From IMG/VR virus record IMGVR_UViG_3300021356_000075, positions 1 to 34,156 of that record: a stretch of 34,156 bases of DNA. The stretch is one strand, 5' to 3'. This DNA is from a virus. Under the pieces are notes generated by a model, which made no database searches, was not told where the DNA came from, and worked only from the letters and a program-made list of their open reading frames with translations. The translations under genes were made by a program, and so were the position numbers. Positions 6,373-11,834 of the stretch are shown here, piece by piece (position 1 is the first letter of the stretch; every line of letters begins with the position of its first letter).

Positions 6373-6837
6373 TCACCACGGACTGGCGGGCTTCTGCTGT
6401 GCAGGAGCAGCAAACGCCTCCGCGATCATATGACCGCCCGCTTCCGCTGGCCCGTAGCCCTTCACTTCGTTTTGGACCTGCCCCTTGTACTCCCGACATC
6501 CGATGCGGACTGTGAGGGTTCGCCCGTGCAGATCTGAGGAGTCTTTCGGGCTCAGCACGTTGACAGCCCTGCAGATGCTGGAGAGCGTCGCCTTTGCGAT
6601 TGCCACAGCCTGCTCGCTGGGGTTCTTCAGATTCAAATTATCGAACACCACCCGCCCAGCATGGGTGGGGCCTTCAATTTTGATCTGCAGCTTAAGGTAC
6701 TCGCCATCGCCTGCGTTGGTCGTTTTCTGTTCGCTGTGGACGATCACAGCCTGATAACTGCCTGCCGGCAGAGCCTCGTAGCCCTCGCCCGCTGGCTCCA
6801 CCTTGGTGGCGTCAAACCCTTCAAGATTCATCCCCAT
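6373..6837 (-). CDS. DUF669-like protein, probable single-strand DNA binding partner
   Basis: A 154-residue protein beginning MGMNLEGFDATKVEPAGEGY. LPAGSYQAVIVHSEQK followed by GDGEYLKLQIKI is the pattern of DUF669, a family found next to phage recombination ATPases and predicted to bind single-stranded DNA. Later segments are GRVVFDNLNLKNPSEQAVAI and TLTVRIGCREYKGQVQNEVK. The C-terminus is AAPAQQKPASPW, not an SSB-like acidic tip. The ATG is preceded by GGAGTAGGCA. It follows the ATPase gene after five bases, matching the common Sak4-DUF669 pairing. Expected role: coating replication or recombination intermediates. Confidence 0.8.
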   Translation of the reverse strand: MGMNLEGFDATKVEPAGEGYEALPAGSYQAVIVHSEQKTTNAGDGEYLKLQIKIEGPTHAGRVVFDNLNLKNPSEQAVAIAKATLSSICRAVNVLSPKDSSDLHGRTLTVRIGCREYKGQVQNEVKGYGPAEAGGHMIAEAFAAPAQQKPASPW

Positions 6838-6839
6838 GA

Positions 6840-6849
6840 TGCCTACTCC
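6840..6849 (-). promoter_or_regulatory. Shared translation leader GGAGTAGGCA (DUF669 gene)
   Basis: Exact copy two bases before the ATG of the DUF669 gene. It overlaps the end of the upstream ATPase cistron. Confidence 0.75.
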
Positions 6850-7613
6850 TTAACCTTGCTCGAACCATCAACAACAATGCCGGAGATATTCCCGGCCATA
6901 TGTTGAGCATACGCCGCCCAACTGAATCCGATCTCTGCTGGCATGGCCAGCCTGTTCTTTGCCAGTGCTGTGGCAGTCTCTGAGGTCTTCACGATTCGCT
7001 CAGTCCCACCCACTGCAATGGTCCGCTCCCGGCCAAATCCTTCGTCCTCCTTGCGTGTGTGGACCTTGTAGTGGCAGAACAGCAATTCGTCCACCCACTC
7101 CTGGAGTAAAGCCGCGCTGGCCTCATGGAGTGCTGGCGTGTACCTGTCATAGGAATCACCAGCAGGATCAGCAAACTTTGAGACTTTGGAATGGGCCAGA
7201 AGCACGATATTCAAGCCCCGCTCATTCCGCAGATAATCCAATCGCTTGAGGATCTGCTGCCACTCCCCCAGAGCCTGCTTGTACCCGTTGCCGTAGGGGA
7301 TATCGCCCACCGTAGCCTTGCCGTTCTTCTGCGCTACTCGCTGGTGAATGATCCGCTCCAGCCAATCGGCTGAGTCGATGGCCAGCGTGGTGAAGTCGTG
7401 TTCCTGCTGGGCCAGCCAGAGGAAAGCGTCTTCGATCTCGTCCATGGTGGTCAGGTGCTGGGTCTTGCTCGTGGCAATGTCAGCCAGCCCGTCCTCCAGA
7501 TCCATCATCAGCACGTTGGGGGCCTGAGCCGCCCACGTACTCTTACCGATCCCATGCACGCCGTATAACAAGCACCGGCGTGGCGTCTGCTTCTTCCCAG
7601 TCAAAATCTTCAT
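6843..7613 (-). CDS. Sak4-like / AAA_24 recombination ATPase
   Basis: A 256-residue RecA-fold ATPase. Walker A GVHGIGKST lies at 18-26, Walker B-like FTTLAIDSADWLE around 74-86, and a third strand motif in GLNIVLLAHSKV. This layout, with the conserved GDSYDRYTPAL region, matches the phage nucleotide-binding (AAA_24, Sak4-type) proteins that help single-strand annealing or strand exchange with an SSB partner. That partner is probably the DUF669 protein immediately downstream. The ATG is preceded by GAGGGTAGGC, a variant of the shared leader. The first 71 bases overlap the preceding gene in another frame. Confidence 0.88.
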   Translation of the reverse strand: MKILTGKKQTPRRCLLYGVHGIGKSTWAAQAPNVLMMDLEDGLADIATSKTQHLTTMDEIEDAFLWLAQQEHDFTTLAIDSADWLERIIHQRVAQKNGKATVGDIPYGNGYKQALGEWQQILKRLDYLRNERGLNIVLLAHSKVSKFADPAGDSYDRYTPALHEASAALLQEWVDELLFCHYKVHTRKEDEGFGRERTIAVGGTERIVKTSETATALAKNRLAMPAEIGFSWAAYAQHMAGNISGIVVDGSSKVKE

Positions 7614-7884
7614 GCCTACCCTCTTTCCGTGTTGGCTGTTCGGTTGTAATAACGCAAGTGGCCAGCCACTCCTCCCGCGTCATATCGTGTTGCTTAATGA
7701 GGAACTGATAGGCTTGGTGGCAATTCCTGTCTCGTTCCTCTTCCGGGAGATCTGCCAGGACATGCTCCCCCGGCTGGATCTCCTCCGCGTCTTCGTAGAG
7801 CAGAAACCCGGCTTCGTTTTGCCAGATCCCCATGCTGTTCGGACGCAAGCCCGGACCCTCTGCGTAAATGTGCTTGCGGGTCAT
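7543..7884 (-). CDS. Hypothetical protein (113 aa), 3' end inside the ATPase gene
   Basis: The start ATG overlaps the stop of the preceding gene as ATGA. The product begins MTRKHIYAEGPGLRPNSMG and has a hydrophobic WQNEAGFLLYEDAEEI, then an acidic helical segment (DLPEEERDRNCHQAYQFLIKQH), then MTREEWLATCVITTEQ. The final 24 residues are read from DNA that also encodes the ATPase N-terminus and Walker A motif, a 71-base overlap that is long by this genome's standards. No family is recognised. The N-terminal two-thirds look like a folded protein; the tail may be under dual constraint or dispensable. Confidence 0.65.
   Translation of the reverse strand: MTRKHIYAEGPGLRPNSMGIWQNEAGFLLYEDAEEIQPGEHVLADLPEEERDRNCHQAYQFLIKQHDMTREEWLATCVITTEQPTRKEGRHEDFDWEEADATPVLVIRRAWDR
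7613..7623 (-). promoter_or_regulatory. Variant shared leader GAGGGTAGGCA (ATPase gene)
   Basis: A degenerate copy of the leader. The core TAGGCA is intact, the SD part is GAGG, and its last A is the first base of the ATG. Confidence 0.6.
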
Positions 7885-8087
7885 TCTTGCGCCTCACACA
7901 CGCCTCCACATAAGCATCCAGTAGCGGCCATGTCGTACGCCTGCTCGGTGATCAGGTCTACAAATTTTTTCTGAGGCTCTGTTAATGCACCGCTGTTGCG
8001 TGCTGCCTTTAGGTCATCGTGGAACGCATCCAGCCGCTCCACCATCAGCCTGACCTCATGGATCACCTCGTCCCATTCTTCGCTCAT
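7881..8087 (-). CDS. Hypothetical small helical protein (68 aa)
   Basis: Begins MSEEWDEVIHEVRLMVERLD and continues FHDDLKAARNSGALTEPQKK, an amphipathic helical pair, ending with a cysteine-containing tail (TGCLCGGVCEAQE). Three cysteines within seven residues might bind a metal or form a disulfide; this is uncertain. It starts after an exact copy of the GGAGTAGGCA leader and ends in an ATGA overlap with the next gene. It is the first gene after the CsrA homologue and a hairpin-rich spacer. Function unknown. Confidence 0.75.
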   Translation of the reverse strand: MSEEWDEVIHEVRLMVERLDAFHDDLKAARNSGALTEPQKKFVDLITEQAYDMAATGCLCGGVCEAQE

Positions 8088-8089
8088 GT

Positions 8090-8099
8090 TGCCTACTCC
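8090..8099 (-). promoter_or_regulatory. Shared translation leader GGAGTAGGCA (68-aa gene)
   Basis: Exact copy two bases before the ATG. It follows an oligopyrimidine run on the transcribed strand. Confidence 0.75.
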
Positions 8100-8149
8100 A
8101 GAAAAGAAAAGAAAAGAAAAAGGAGGAGACCAGCCACCTGACTGGCTGG
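8096..8149 (-). terminator. Hairpin with oligo-U-rich tail after the CsrA gene
   Basis: On the minus strand CCAGCCA pairs with TGGCTGG around a six-base loop (8130-8149), followed by CTCCTCC and four TTTTC units (8101-8120). The T-rich run starts several bases after the stem, so termination is plausible but weaker than a classic site. It separates the CsrA-containing transcript from the replication genes. Confidence 0.4.
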
Positions 8150-8239
8150 CCCCCTCGGCTGTGGATTGGCAGGGTAAGGACTAACCCACCTCGGCCCTCA
8201 CAGCTTACCGCAGAACTGGCCCTCCATGGCCTGCGGAGA

Positions 8240-8452
8240 TCACCCGCCGCTGTGCCCGTCAGCCTCATGCTGGCCCGTGGCATTGCAGTCCTGTTTCATG
8301 TCGTCCCGGCAGATCCGGAGATCCTTGGGCGCTCTGATATTCACCTTTACCTTGTTACCCTTAACCCGGACGATGCTCACGGTGATGTCCTCACCAATCG
8401 CGAAGCAATCCCCCGGCTCTCGGGTAAACGTCAAACTTCCCTGCTCTCCCAT
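8240..8452 (-). CDS. csrA: Phage-encoded CsrA/RsmA-family RNA-binding regulator
   Basis: A 70-residue protein that lines up with CsrA over its full core. TREPGDCFAIGEDITVSIV matches the TRRVGETLMIGDDVTVTVL region, VKGNKVKVNIRAPKDL matches VKGNQVRIGVNAPKEV, and ICRDD matches VHREE, keeping the key RNA-binding arginine (Arg49 here, Arg44 in E. coli). The equivalent of Leu4 is Phe9. CsrA dimers bind GGA loops at ribosome sites and repress or stabilise mRNAs. The start is set by a GGAGG eight bases upstream. It sits between RusA and the replication genes, several of which carry a GGAG-containing common leader that could be its target. Confidence 0.85.
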   Translation of the reverse strand: MGEQGSLTFTREPGDCFAIGEDITVSIVRVKGNKVKVNIRAPKDLRICRDDMKQDCNATGQHEADGHSGG

Positions 8453-8454
8453 TG

Positions 8455-8841
8455 TCAGATCCTCCATATCCTGACCTCACACAATCCGCCGGCCACGATG
8501 ACCGGCTGTTGATTCTCGTCACATCTCCAGCGGATTCTAAGATCCTGAATCTGGCTGTCGTCTTCGTACACATCGGCATGGTCCAGGGCATCCAGCAGGG
8601 ACTTGAGCAGATTATCCAGGTCCCTCCGCCGTCTGTCTGGCCTTGTCACAATCACCTCCAGCCTGATCGGCCCGGCGATGAGCGGGAGCTCCAGCTGCTC
8701 CACATCGTGGAGGACCTGCTGCCGGTATGCTCGACCAGCCCGGCTGATCAGTGTGCTGTATCCTATGTTTCGCCAGTAGTGGTTCACCGATGGCGGGAAC
8801 GGGAGCCCGCTGATCGTCACGCTCGGGTCTGTCGCAGCCAT
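8455..8841 (-). CDS. rusA: RusA-type Holliday junction resolvase
   Basis: A 128-residue RusA homologue. GLPFPPSVNHYWR at 12-24 is the family's N-terminal signature. RPDRRRRDLDNLLK (67-80) holds the catalytic Asp74 and Asp76, and YEDDSQI (92-98) supplies the third acidic residue, probably Asp95. RusA dimers cut four-way DNA junctions symmetrically. In phages the enzyme resolves recombination or replication branches before packaging. The length is typical. The ATG lies 25 bases inside the preceding helix-turn-helix gene, and the stop precedes the CsrA start by two bases, so the three are coupled. Confidence 0.93.
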   Translation of the reverse strand: MAATDPSVTISGLPFPPSVNHYWRNIGYSTLISRAGRAYRQQVLHDVEQLELPLIAGPIRLEVIVTRPDRRRRDLDNLLKSLLDALDHADVYEDDSQIQDLRIRWRCDENQQPVIVAGGLCEVRIWRI

Positions 8842-8999
8842 CGCTCAGCCTCCTGTAATGTTGTGGCAAGCCGTCCACACCCGAGGGCGGATGTTCGCAG
8901 CTCACCACTGTCGGCTGCCCGGTATAGGCCCGTTTTGCTCACCTGCAGATGCTTGGCCAGCTTGCTGCCGATCAGCCAGATGTCACTCAGTTTCCTCAT
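8817..8999 (-). CDS. Helix-turn-helix DNA-binding protein (Xis/MerR-like)
   Basis: A 60-residue protein, MRKLSDIWLIGSKLAKHLQ, then VSKTGLYRAADSGELRTSAL and TTLQEAERWLRQTR. The pattern (A-x-x-L-x-V-S-x-x-x-L-Y-R, then GEL, then a C-terminal helix with W) is the winged helix-turn-helix of excisionase and MerR-type HTH_17 proteins. The start was chosen over an upstream frame that runs through structured non-coding DNA; GGGAG and AAGG lie within 15 bases upstream. It could be an early regulator or a recombination directionality factor. No integrase is visible, which favours a regulator. Confidence 0.75.
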   Translation of the reverse strand: MRKLSDIWLIGSKLAKHLQVSKTGLYRAADSGELRTSALGCGRLATTLQEAERWLRQTRA

Positions 9000-9089
9000 C
9001 GCCTTCGCTCCCGCTTGTTTCGTCCGGCCCCCGTGATGGCAGGGACCGGCCAGGCCAGCGCAACACACGCCAGCCCTCCTCATGGTATT

Positions 9090-9136
9090 GGACTGCCTGA
9101 GAATTGAACCCAGCAAGACGCCCGCCGCGTCAGCCC
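9090..9136 (-). other. tRNA T-arm-like structured element
   Basis: On the minus strand, CTGGG-TTCAATT-CTCAG forms a 5-bp stem with a TTCAATT loop, the hallmark of a tRNA T arm with its B-box-like GGGTTCAATTC. It sits in a three-way junction: GGGCT pairs with AGTCC as an acceptor-like stem, and GACGC-GGCGG-GCGTC forms a second hairpin. There is no D arm, no anticodon loop and no immediate CCA. It may be a tRNA fragment (as at attachment sites), a tRNA mimic, or chance. Confidence 0.35.
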
Positions 9137-9153
9137 ACCCTCTCACATTTACC

Positions 9154-9184
9154 AGCCGGGGCAAGCTACGCCGCCGCCCCGGCT
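9154..9184. other. Perfect 9-bp inverted repeat
   Basis: AGCCGGGGC (9154-9162) is the exact inverse complement of GCCCCGGCT (9176-9184) around a 13-base loop. No T run follows on either strand, so it is not an ordinary terminator. It lies right after the zinc-ribbon gene and upstream of the tRNA-like element. Confidence 0.6.
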
Positions 9185-9187
9185 TGC

Positions 9188-9529
9188 TCACGCCTTGATG
9201 GTCGTGTACGTCACTTCTGTGTGTCGCGTCAGATCAAACTTGCGCTCACAGTCGTTACAATTGCGAACACCTTCGCTCATATCCCAGCTATCACGATGAA
9301 CGTATCCGCAATGAGGACACACCGCTTCATGCGTGTATTCGTGATCGCCATTGAATTTGCTAATTCGATCTTCAACTCTCGCGCCGTGGCACGGACCGCA
9401 CAGGACGCCCTCAACGTACATGCACAATCCATCACCCGTCCCGCAATCGTCGCACTTGTAATGATCGTCGCACCGTCTCCAGCGCTGCGTTTGTTTTCCG
9501 CAAACCTCACACGCATATGGCATCGTCAT
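9188..9529 (-). CDS. Multi-zinc-ribbon protein (113 aa)
   Basis: Contains five CxxC pairs: CEVC near residue 8, CDDC near 26, CGPC, CPHC and CNDC. They would form two or more zinc ribbons. An acidic linker (KFNGDHEYTHEA) separates the N- and C-terminal halves. The start is MTMPYACEVCGKQ, with GAGG seven bases upstream; a GTG two codons earlier is possible. Such proteins in phages bind nucleic acid or protein partners, and no catalytic residue is visible. It lies directly downstream of the exported VPEP protein (nine bases), in the same transcript. Confidence 0.8.
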   Translation of the reverse strand: MTMPYACEVCGKQTQRWRRCDDHYKCDDCGTGDGLCMYVEGVLCGPCHGARVEDRISKFNGDHEYTHEAVCPHCGYVHRDSWDMSEGVRNCNDCERKFDLTRHTEVTYTTIKA

Positions 9530-9538
9530 AATCACACC

Positions 9539-10228
9539 TCACCATCCGATCAGGCCGCCGATACCGTTGCCAATGAGGTCAATCAGATCGCCGAGACTTG
9601 GCTCGGGGACTGTGCTGTACTCGTGGTACTCAATGTGCTCGATCACCCCGTCAGCTGTGCCGCTGCCGGAAAAATCGAATCGCAAACCCTCCAGCCCGTT
9701 TGGCAAATCGTGGCGGAATGTTTGTAGGTTGCTCTGATTGGTAATGTGCTCGTACAGCAGTTGGCCGTTGACGCTCCAAAGTGCATATTCATGATCGTTT
9801 CGCAACGTGATTTCTAGGAAACCGGGCTGCAGGTTGATGTCTCGCTCGGCGAACATCTCTACCATACCCCGGCTGTCGTTGCCGCCAAACTCGACTGCAC
9901 CGTCCCGGTGATGCTGAATCCAATCGACTGTAACAAACTCGCTTATGTCATCAGGCACAGCACCGGGGATACGTTTGATCCCGTAGCGGAACCCACGTGA
10001 CTCATACTGTCGCTCAAGATGATTGTTGTGAAATCCATCTGCGTTCAGCCAAACCGCCCCACCACCACCTAGATCCGTCAGGTCATACTGGATCAAATCG
10101 CCTTTGCCGTCAGTTGGCGTTGCCACAAACACGCCTCCCGCCGTGTAATCGGTTGACATTACAATCACACCCGCCTCCGCACCACCCGACAGCACTGCCA
10201 GCACTGCCAATACGTTCCACCATTTCAT
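9539..10228 (-). CDS. Exported protein with PEP-CTERM-like C-terminus (229 aa)
   Basis: Starts MKWWNVLAVLAVLSGGAEAG, a typical signal peptide with a likely cleavage after AEA. The mature part is beta-rich and begins VIVMSTDYTAGGVFVATP, with many Gly, Asn and Asp residues, like a jelly-roll domain. The C-terminus is EYSTVPEPSLGDLIDLIGNG and ends IGGLIGW. VPEPS followed by a hydrophobic helix resembles PEP-CTERM sorting signals, though the usual Arg/Lys tail is missing. Bacterial PEP-CTERM proteins are exported and processed by exosortase. The ATG overlaps the preceding stop (ATGA) and GGAGC lies upstream. Role in the phage unknown; envelope modification is possible. Confidence 0.75.
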   Translation of the reverse strand: MKWWNVLAVLAVLSGGAEAGVIVMSTDYTAGGVFVATPTDGKGDLIQYDLTDLGGGGAVWLNADGFHNNHLERQYESRGFRYGIKRIPGAVPDDISEFVTVDWIQHHRDGAVEFGGNDSRGMVEMFAERDINLQPGFLEITLRNDHEYALWSVNGQLLYEHITNQSNLQTFRHDLPNGLEGLRFDFSGSGTADGVIEHIEYHEYSTVPEPSLGDLIDLIGNGIGGLIGW

Positions 10229-10371
10229 TTCAAAAGCTCCGCATATAAAGAAAGGAAAACCACCCAAAACACCAGAACCACTGCCGCCCCAAACATTGCT
10301 CCGAGTGCCGCCCCTTGCAGGAAAGCAATGCAAACACGCTTGAAGAGCAATAACACGAGACGCCGTTTCAC
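10225..10371 (-). CDS. Small membrane protein (48 aa)
   Basis: GTG start with GAGGA eight bases upstream. The product has a basic N-terminus (MKRRLVLLLFKR), an amphipathic IAFLQGAALGAMFG, and a strong membrane segment GAAVVLVFWVVFLSLY followed by AELLK. The positive N-terminus predicts it stays cytoplasmic. Its stop overlaps the start of the exported VPEP-type protein. It could be a small holin, pinholin-like, or a membrane partner of that protein. No homologue is recognised. Confidence 0.65.
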   Translation of the reverse strand: MKRRLVLLLFKRVCIAFLQGAALGAMFGAAVVLVFWVVFLSLYAELLK

Positions 10372-10375
10372 CGTC

Positions 10376-10453
10376 TTAATCCTCGTCGAAAACTAAACAA
10401 CACAGAACCAGGAACACCGTGCCCCCGATGATCATCGCCGCCGCCACACTCAT
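10376..10453 (-). CDS. Micro membrane protein (25 aa)
   Basis: Only 25 codons: MSVAAAMIIGGTVFLVLCCL then VFDED. Nearly all of it is one transmembrane helix with a short acidic tail. Its ATG overlaps the stop of the preceding gene (ATGA) and the next gene's GTG follows after four bases, so it fits the coupled layout. It would be missed by length cut-offs. It may be a subunit of a small membrane complex with its neighbours. Confidence 0.55.
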   Translation of the reverse strand: MSVAAAMIIGGTVFLVLCCLVFDED

Positions 10454-10572
10454 GGCTCAGCCCGCTTTGCGTACCGCCACAACTCCCACGCCCCCGCAAA
10501 CAGCAGTGAGACGCCCGGCAGCGAAACCGCCGCCAGCAGGATTGCGAACGCTGTGAATTGTTCTTCAGTCAT
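10450..10572 (-). CDS. Small membrane protein (40 aa)
   Basis: Starts in an ATGA overlap and ends in another. The product is MTEEQFTAFAILLAAVSLPG then VSLLFAGAWELWRYAKRAEP: an acidic N-terminus, one membrane helix and a basic aromatic C-terminus, giving a predicted N-out/C-in orientation opposite to the 48-residue protein two genes later. The overlaps and clean membrane topology support it as real. Function unknown. Confidence 0.7.
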   Translation of the reverse strand: MTEEQFTAFAILLAAVSLPGVSLLFAGAWELWRYAKRAEP

Positions 10573-10856
10573 TCCTGTTCCCTCCCTACTTCTTGTCGCC
10601 ACCGAGCAGCAACGTTCCTTGCAAGATCGTCCAAAAAACGGGTTTGCATCAACTCGACGCCTGACACCCGGTGCTCTGCGGACACGAGCCTGTTGTTAAT
10701 TTGCATACGCCACCGATAGACAAAGCCTCGCCCCGAGATCGTGTCTGTGTCTGTCGATCGAATCCTAAGTTCATACCGCATAGTCAAATTACCAAAGGAC
10801 ACTGCAGTAAGAAGATGCCCGTAGAATTCACCAGCCGCTCGGAACTCGTCAGTCAT
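10569..10856 (-). CDS. Hypothetical protein (95 aa)
   Basis: The start at MTDEFRAAGEFYG is chosen because the ATG overlaps the previous stop (ATGA). The product continues AVSFGNLTMRYELRIRSTDT, then a GRGFVYRWRMQIN strand and a C-terminal helix LDDLARNVAARWRQEV. It looks like a small beta-hairpin plus helix domain. No signal peptide or metal site. It is coupled to the small membrane-protein cluster that follows. No family recognised. Confidence 0.75.
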   Translation of the reverse strand: MTDEFRAAGEFYGHLLTAVSFGNLTMRYELRIRSTDTDTISGRGFVYRWRMQINNRLVSAEHRVSGVELMQTRFLDDLARNVAARWRQEVGREQE

Positions 10857-11098
10857 GTCGTCGCCTCCACCCACAAATCAAAGCAAATGTCCGCCAGTTC
10901 TTCACTGGCTTCCAGATCCGCGTTTTCGGATTCGTCCCAGTATTCCGGAGCCCTGAGCAGCACAGTCACCCGCCGCTTCTCTGCTGGCCACAGCAGTTCC
11001 GCAGCCTCCCGAACCAATGGCGTGATCAGTTGCCGCCGCATCACGCTGAAGGGGAATTGAGAGACATCAGCCACAACCGTGGTTCGCGTTGCTCGCAT
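10853..11098 (-). CDS. Hypothetical protein (81 aa)
   Basis: ATG with GAGG eight bases upstream. The product begins MRATRTTVVADVSQFPFSVM, then MRRQLITPLVREAAELLWP and a strand VTVLLRAPEYW, ending with an acidic helix ESENADLEASEELADICFDL. Mixed alpha/beta, with no motif I recognise. It is three bases downstream of the preceding gene and overlaps the next start. Probably an early or accessory protein. Confidence 0.75.
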   Translation of the reverse strand: MRATRTTVVADVSQFPFSVMRRQLITPLVREAAELLWPAEKRRVTVLLRAPEYWDESENADLEASEELADICFDLWVEATT

Positions 11099-11101
11099 GG
11101 T

Positions 11102-11347
11102 TCACACCTCAACCTGCTCTGGCTGGCACTGCACAGTCAGACGGAACTCAGCCTGATCCTCTGGCGTGTCAGCAGTCCAGCCCCAGACATCCACTTTGTC
11201 ATCGTCAAGGTGGCACATTTCCCAATCGCACTTGATTGTCAGGAGCAGCAGGTCCTCCAACTGATCGGCAGGACAGTCTACAGCCACGCTGACGATCTGG
11301 CCGGACTTGCTGCTGTTTTCGATTGCTGTTCGGATTTCGTCGTTCAT
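11102..11347 (-). CDS. Hypothetical acidic protein (81 aa)
   Basis: Begins MNDEIRTAIENSSKSGQIVS, followed by VAVDCPADQLEDLLLLTIKC, an acidic DLDDDK-like turn (HLDDDKVDVWGW) and a final beta strand AEFRLTVQCQPEQVEV. AGGGTGAG lies upstream of the ATG. It is the first gene after an intrinsic terminator, so it may be expressed by read-through or from a promoter within the 65-base gap. The family is not recognised. Confidence 0.7.
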   Translation of the reverse strand: MNDEIRTAIENSSKSGQIVSVAVDCPADQLEDLLLLTIKCDWEMCHLDDDKVDVWGWTADTPEDQAEFRLTVQCQPEQVEV

Positions 11348-11374
11348 TGTCTCACCCTTTAAAAGTTACACCCT

Positions 11375-11398
11375 AAAGAAAAGCCCGCCGAAGCGGGC
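11375..11398 (-). terminator. Intrinsic terminator with UUCG loop
   Basis: On the minus strand GCCCGC-TTCG-GCGGGC is followed by TTTTCTTT. The stable UUCG tetraloop and U run make this the clearest terminator in the window. It ends or attenuates the short transcript carrying the 83-residue gene. Confidence 0.88.
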
Positions 11399-11412
11399 CT
11401 GTGTGCCGTTGC

Positions 11413-11664
11413 TCAGTTTGCCAAATCCAATGCAGTTTCGATCATTGCCCGCACCGTTGCAGACTTGTAAGCGTTGATGATTTCTGAACGGCTTGCATTG
11501 CTTGCAAATACCTTGCCACCGCCGAGCGTTCGTCGGGTTGTTGGCTGTGCCAGAACTCGCACGTAGCCGCCTGTGATTGACACGCACACGTCTCGCTTGC
11601 CGTTGCTCAGCTCGATGTATCGCAGACCGTTTTCGTCGCTGTTTTCGATAATGATGTGTTGCAT
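11413..11664 (-). CDS. Hypothetical protein (83 aa), first gene after the structural region
   Basis: Starts MQHIIIENSDENGLRYIELS with a GAGGGG upstream; a GTG three codons earlier is possible. Later segments are DVCVSITGGYVRVLAQPTTR and a helical SEIINAYKSATVRAMIETAL. It is bracketed by a promoter-like site upstream and a strong terminator downstream, so it may be a separately expressed short transcript. Such an arrangement suits an early host-takeover gene or a regulator, but I see no DNA-binding motif. Confidence 0.75.
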   Translation of the reverse strand: MQHIIIENSDENGLRYIELSNGKRDVCVSITGGYVRVLAQPTTRRTLGGGKVFASNASRSEIINAYKSATVRAMIETALDLAN

Positions 11665-11714
11665 CGTTCTCACCCCTCAAAAGTTTGTTGCTGTCACCCA
11701 CACCCGACAAGAGG

Positions 11715-11743
11715 AGTATCGGACAAACCGTCCGCCGTATCAA
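11715..11743 (-). promoter_or_regulatory. Sigma70-like promoter with operator-like inverted repeats
   Basis: On the minus strand TTGATA (11738-11743) and GATACT (11715-11720) are 17 bp apart, five and four matches to the bacterial consensus. The spacer contains GGAC-GGTTT-GTCC, and just upstream TCCGG (11750-11754) is mirrored by CCGGA (11764-11768). It faces the genes starting at 11664 and follows the structural terminator. Confidence 0.5.
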
Positions 11744-11773
11744 CCCCGCTCCGGTCATTTTGTCCGGATTGGA

Positions 11774-11814
11774 GAAAAAAAGAGCCGAGACCCAGCAGAA
11801 CGCTAGGCCCCGGC
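11774..11814 (-). terminator. Terminator of the structural gene unit
   Basis: On the minus strand GCCGGGGCC pairs with GGTCTCGGC (nine pairs, two of them G-U), followed by TC and seven T. It lies 20 bases after the last tail gene and marks the end of the late transcript. Confidence 0.8.
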
Positions 11815-11834
11815 CCATGCAGGAGGGTCAATTC

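Noticed and set aside
9085-9190. Complete tRNA gene on the minus strand
   Set aside because: Only the T arm and an acceptor-like pairing are present. There is no D arm, anticodon loop or adjacent CCA in the right place.
9104-9727. 207-codon plus-strand open frame across the zinc-ribbon gene
   Set aside because: Covers the reverse of the five CxxC zinc-ribbon motifs and of the VPEP protein end. No independent support.
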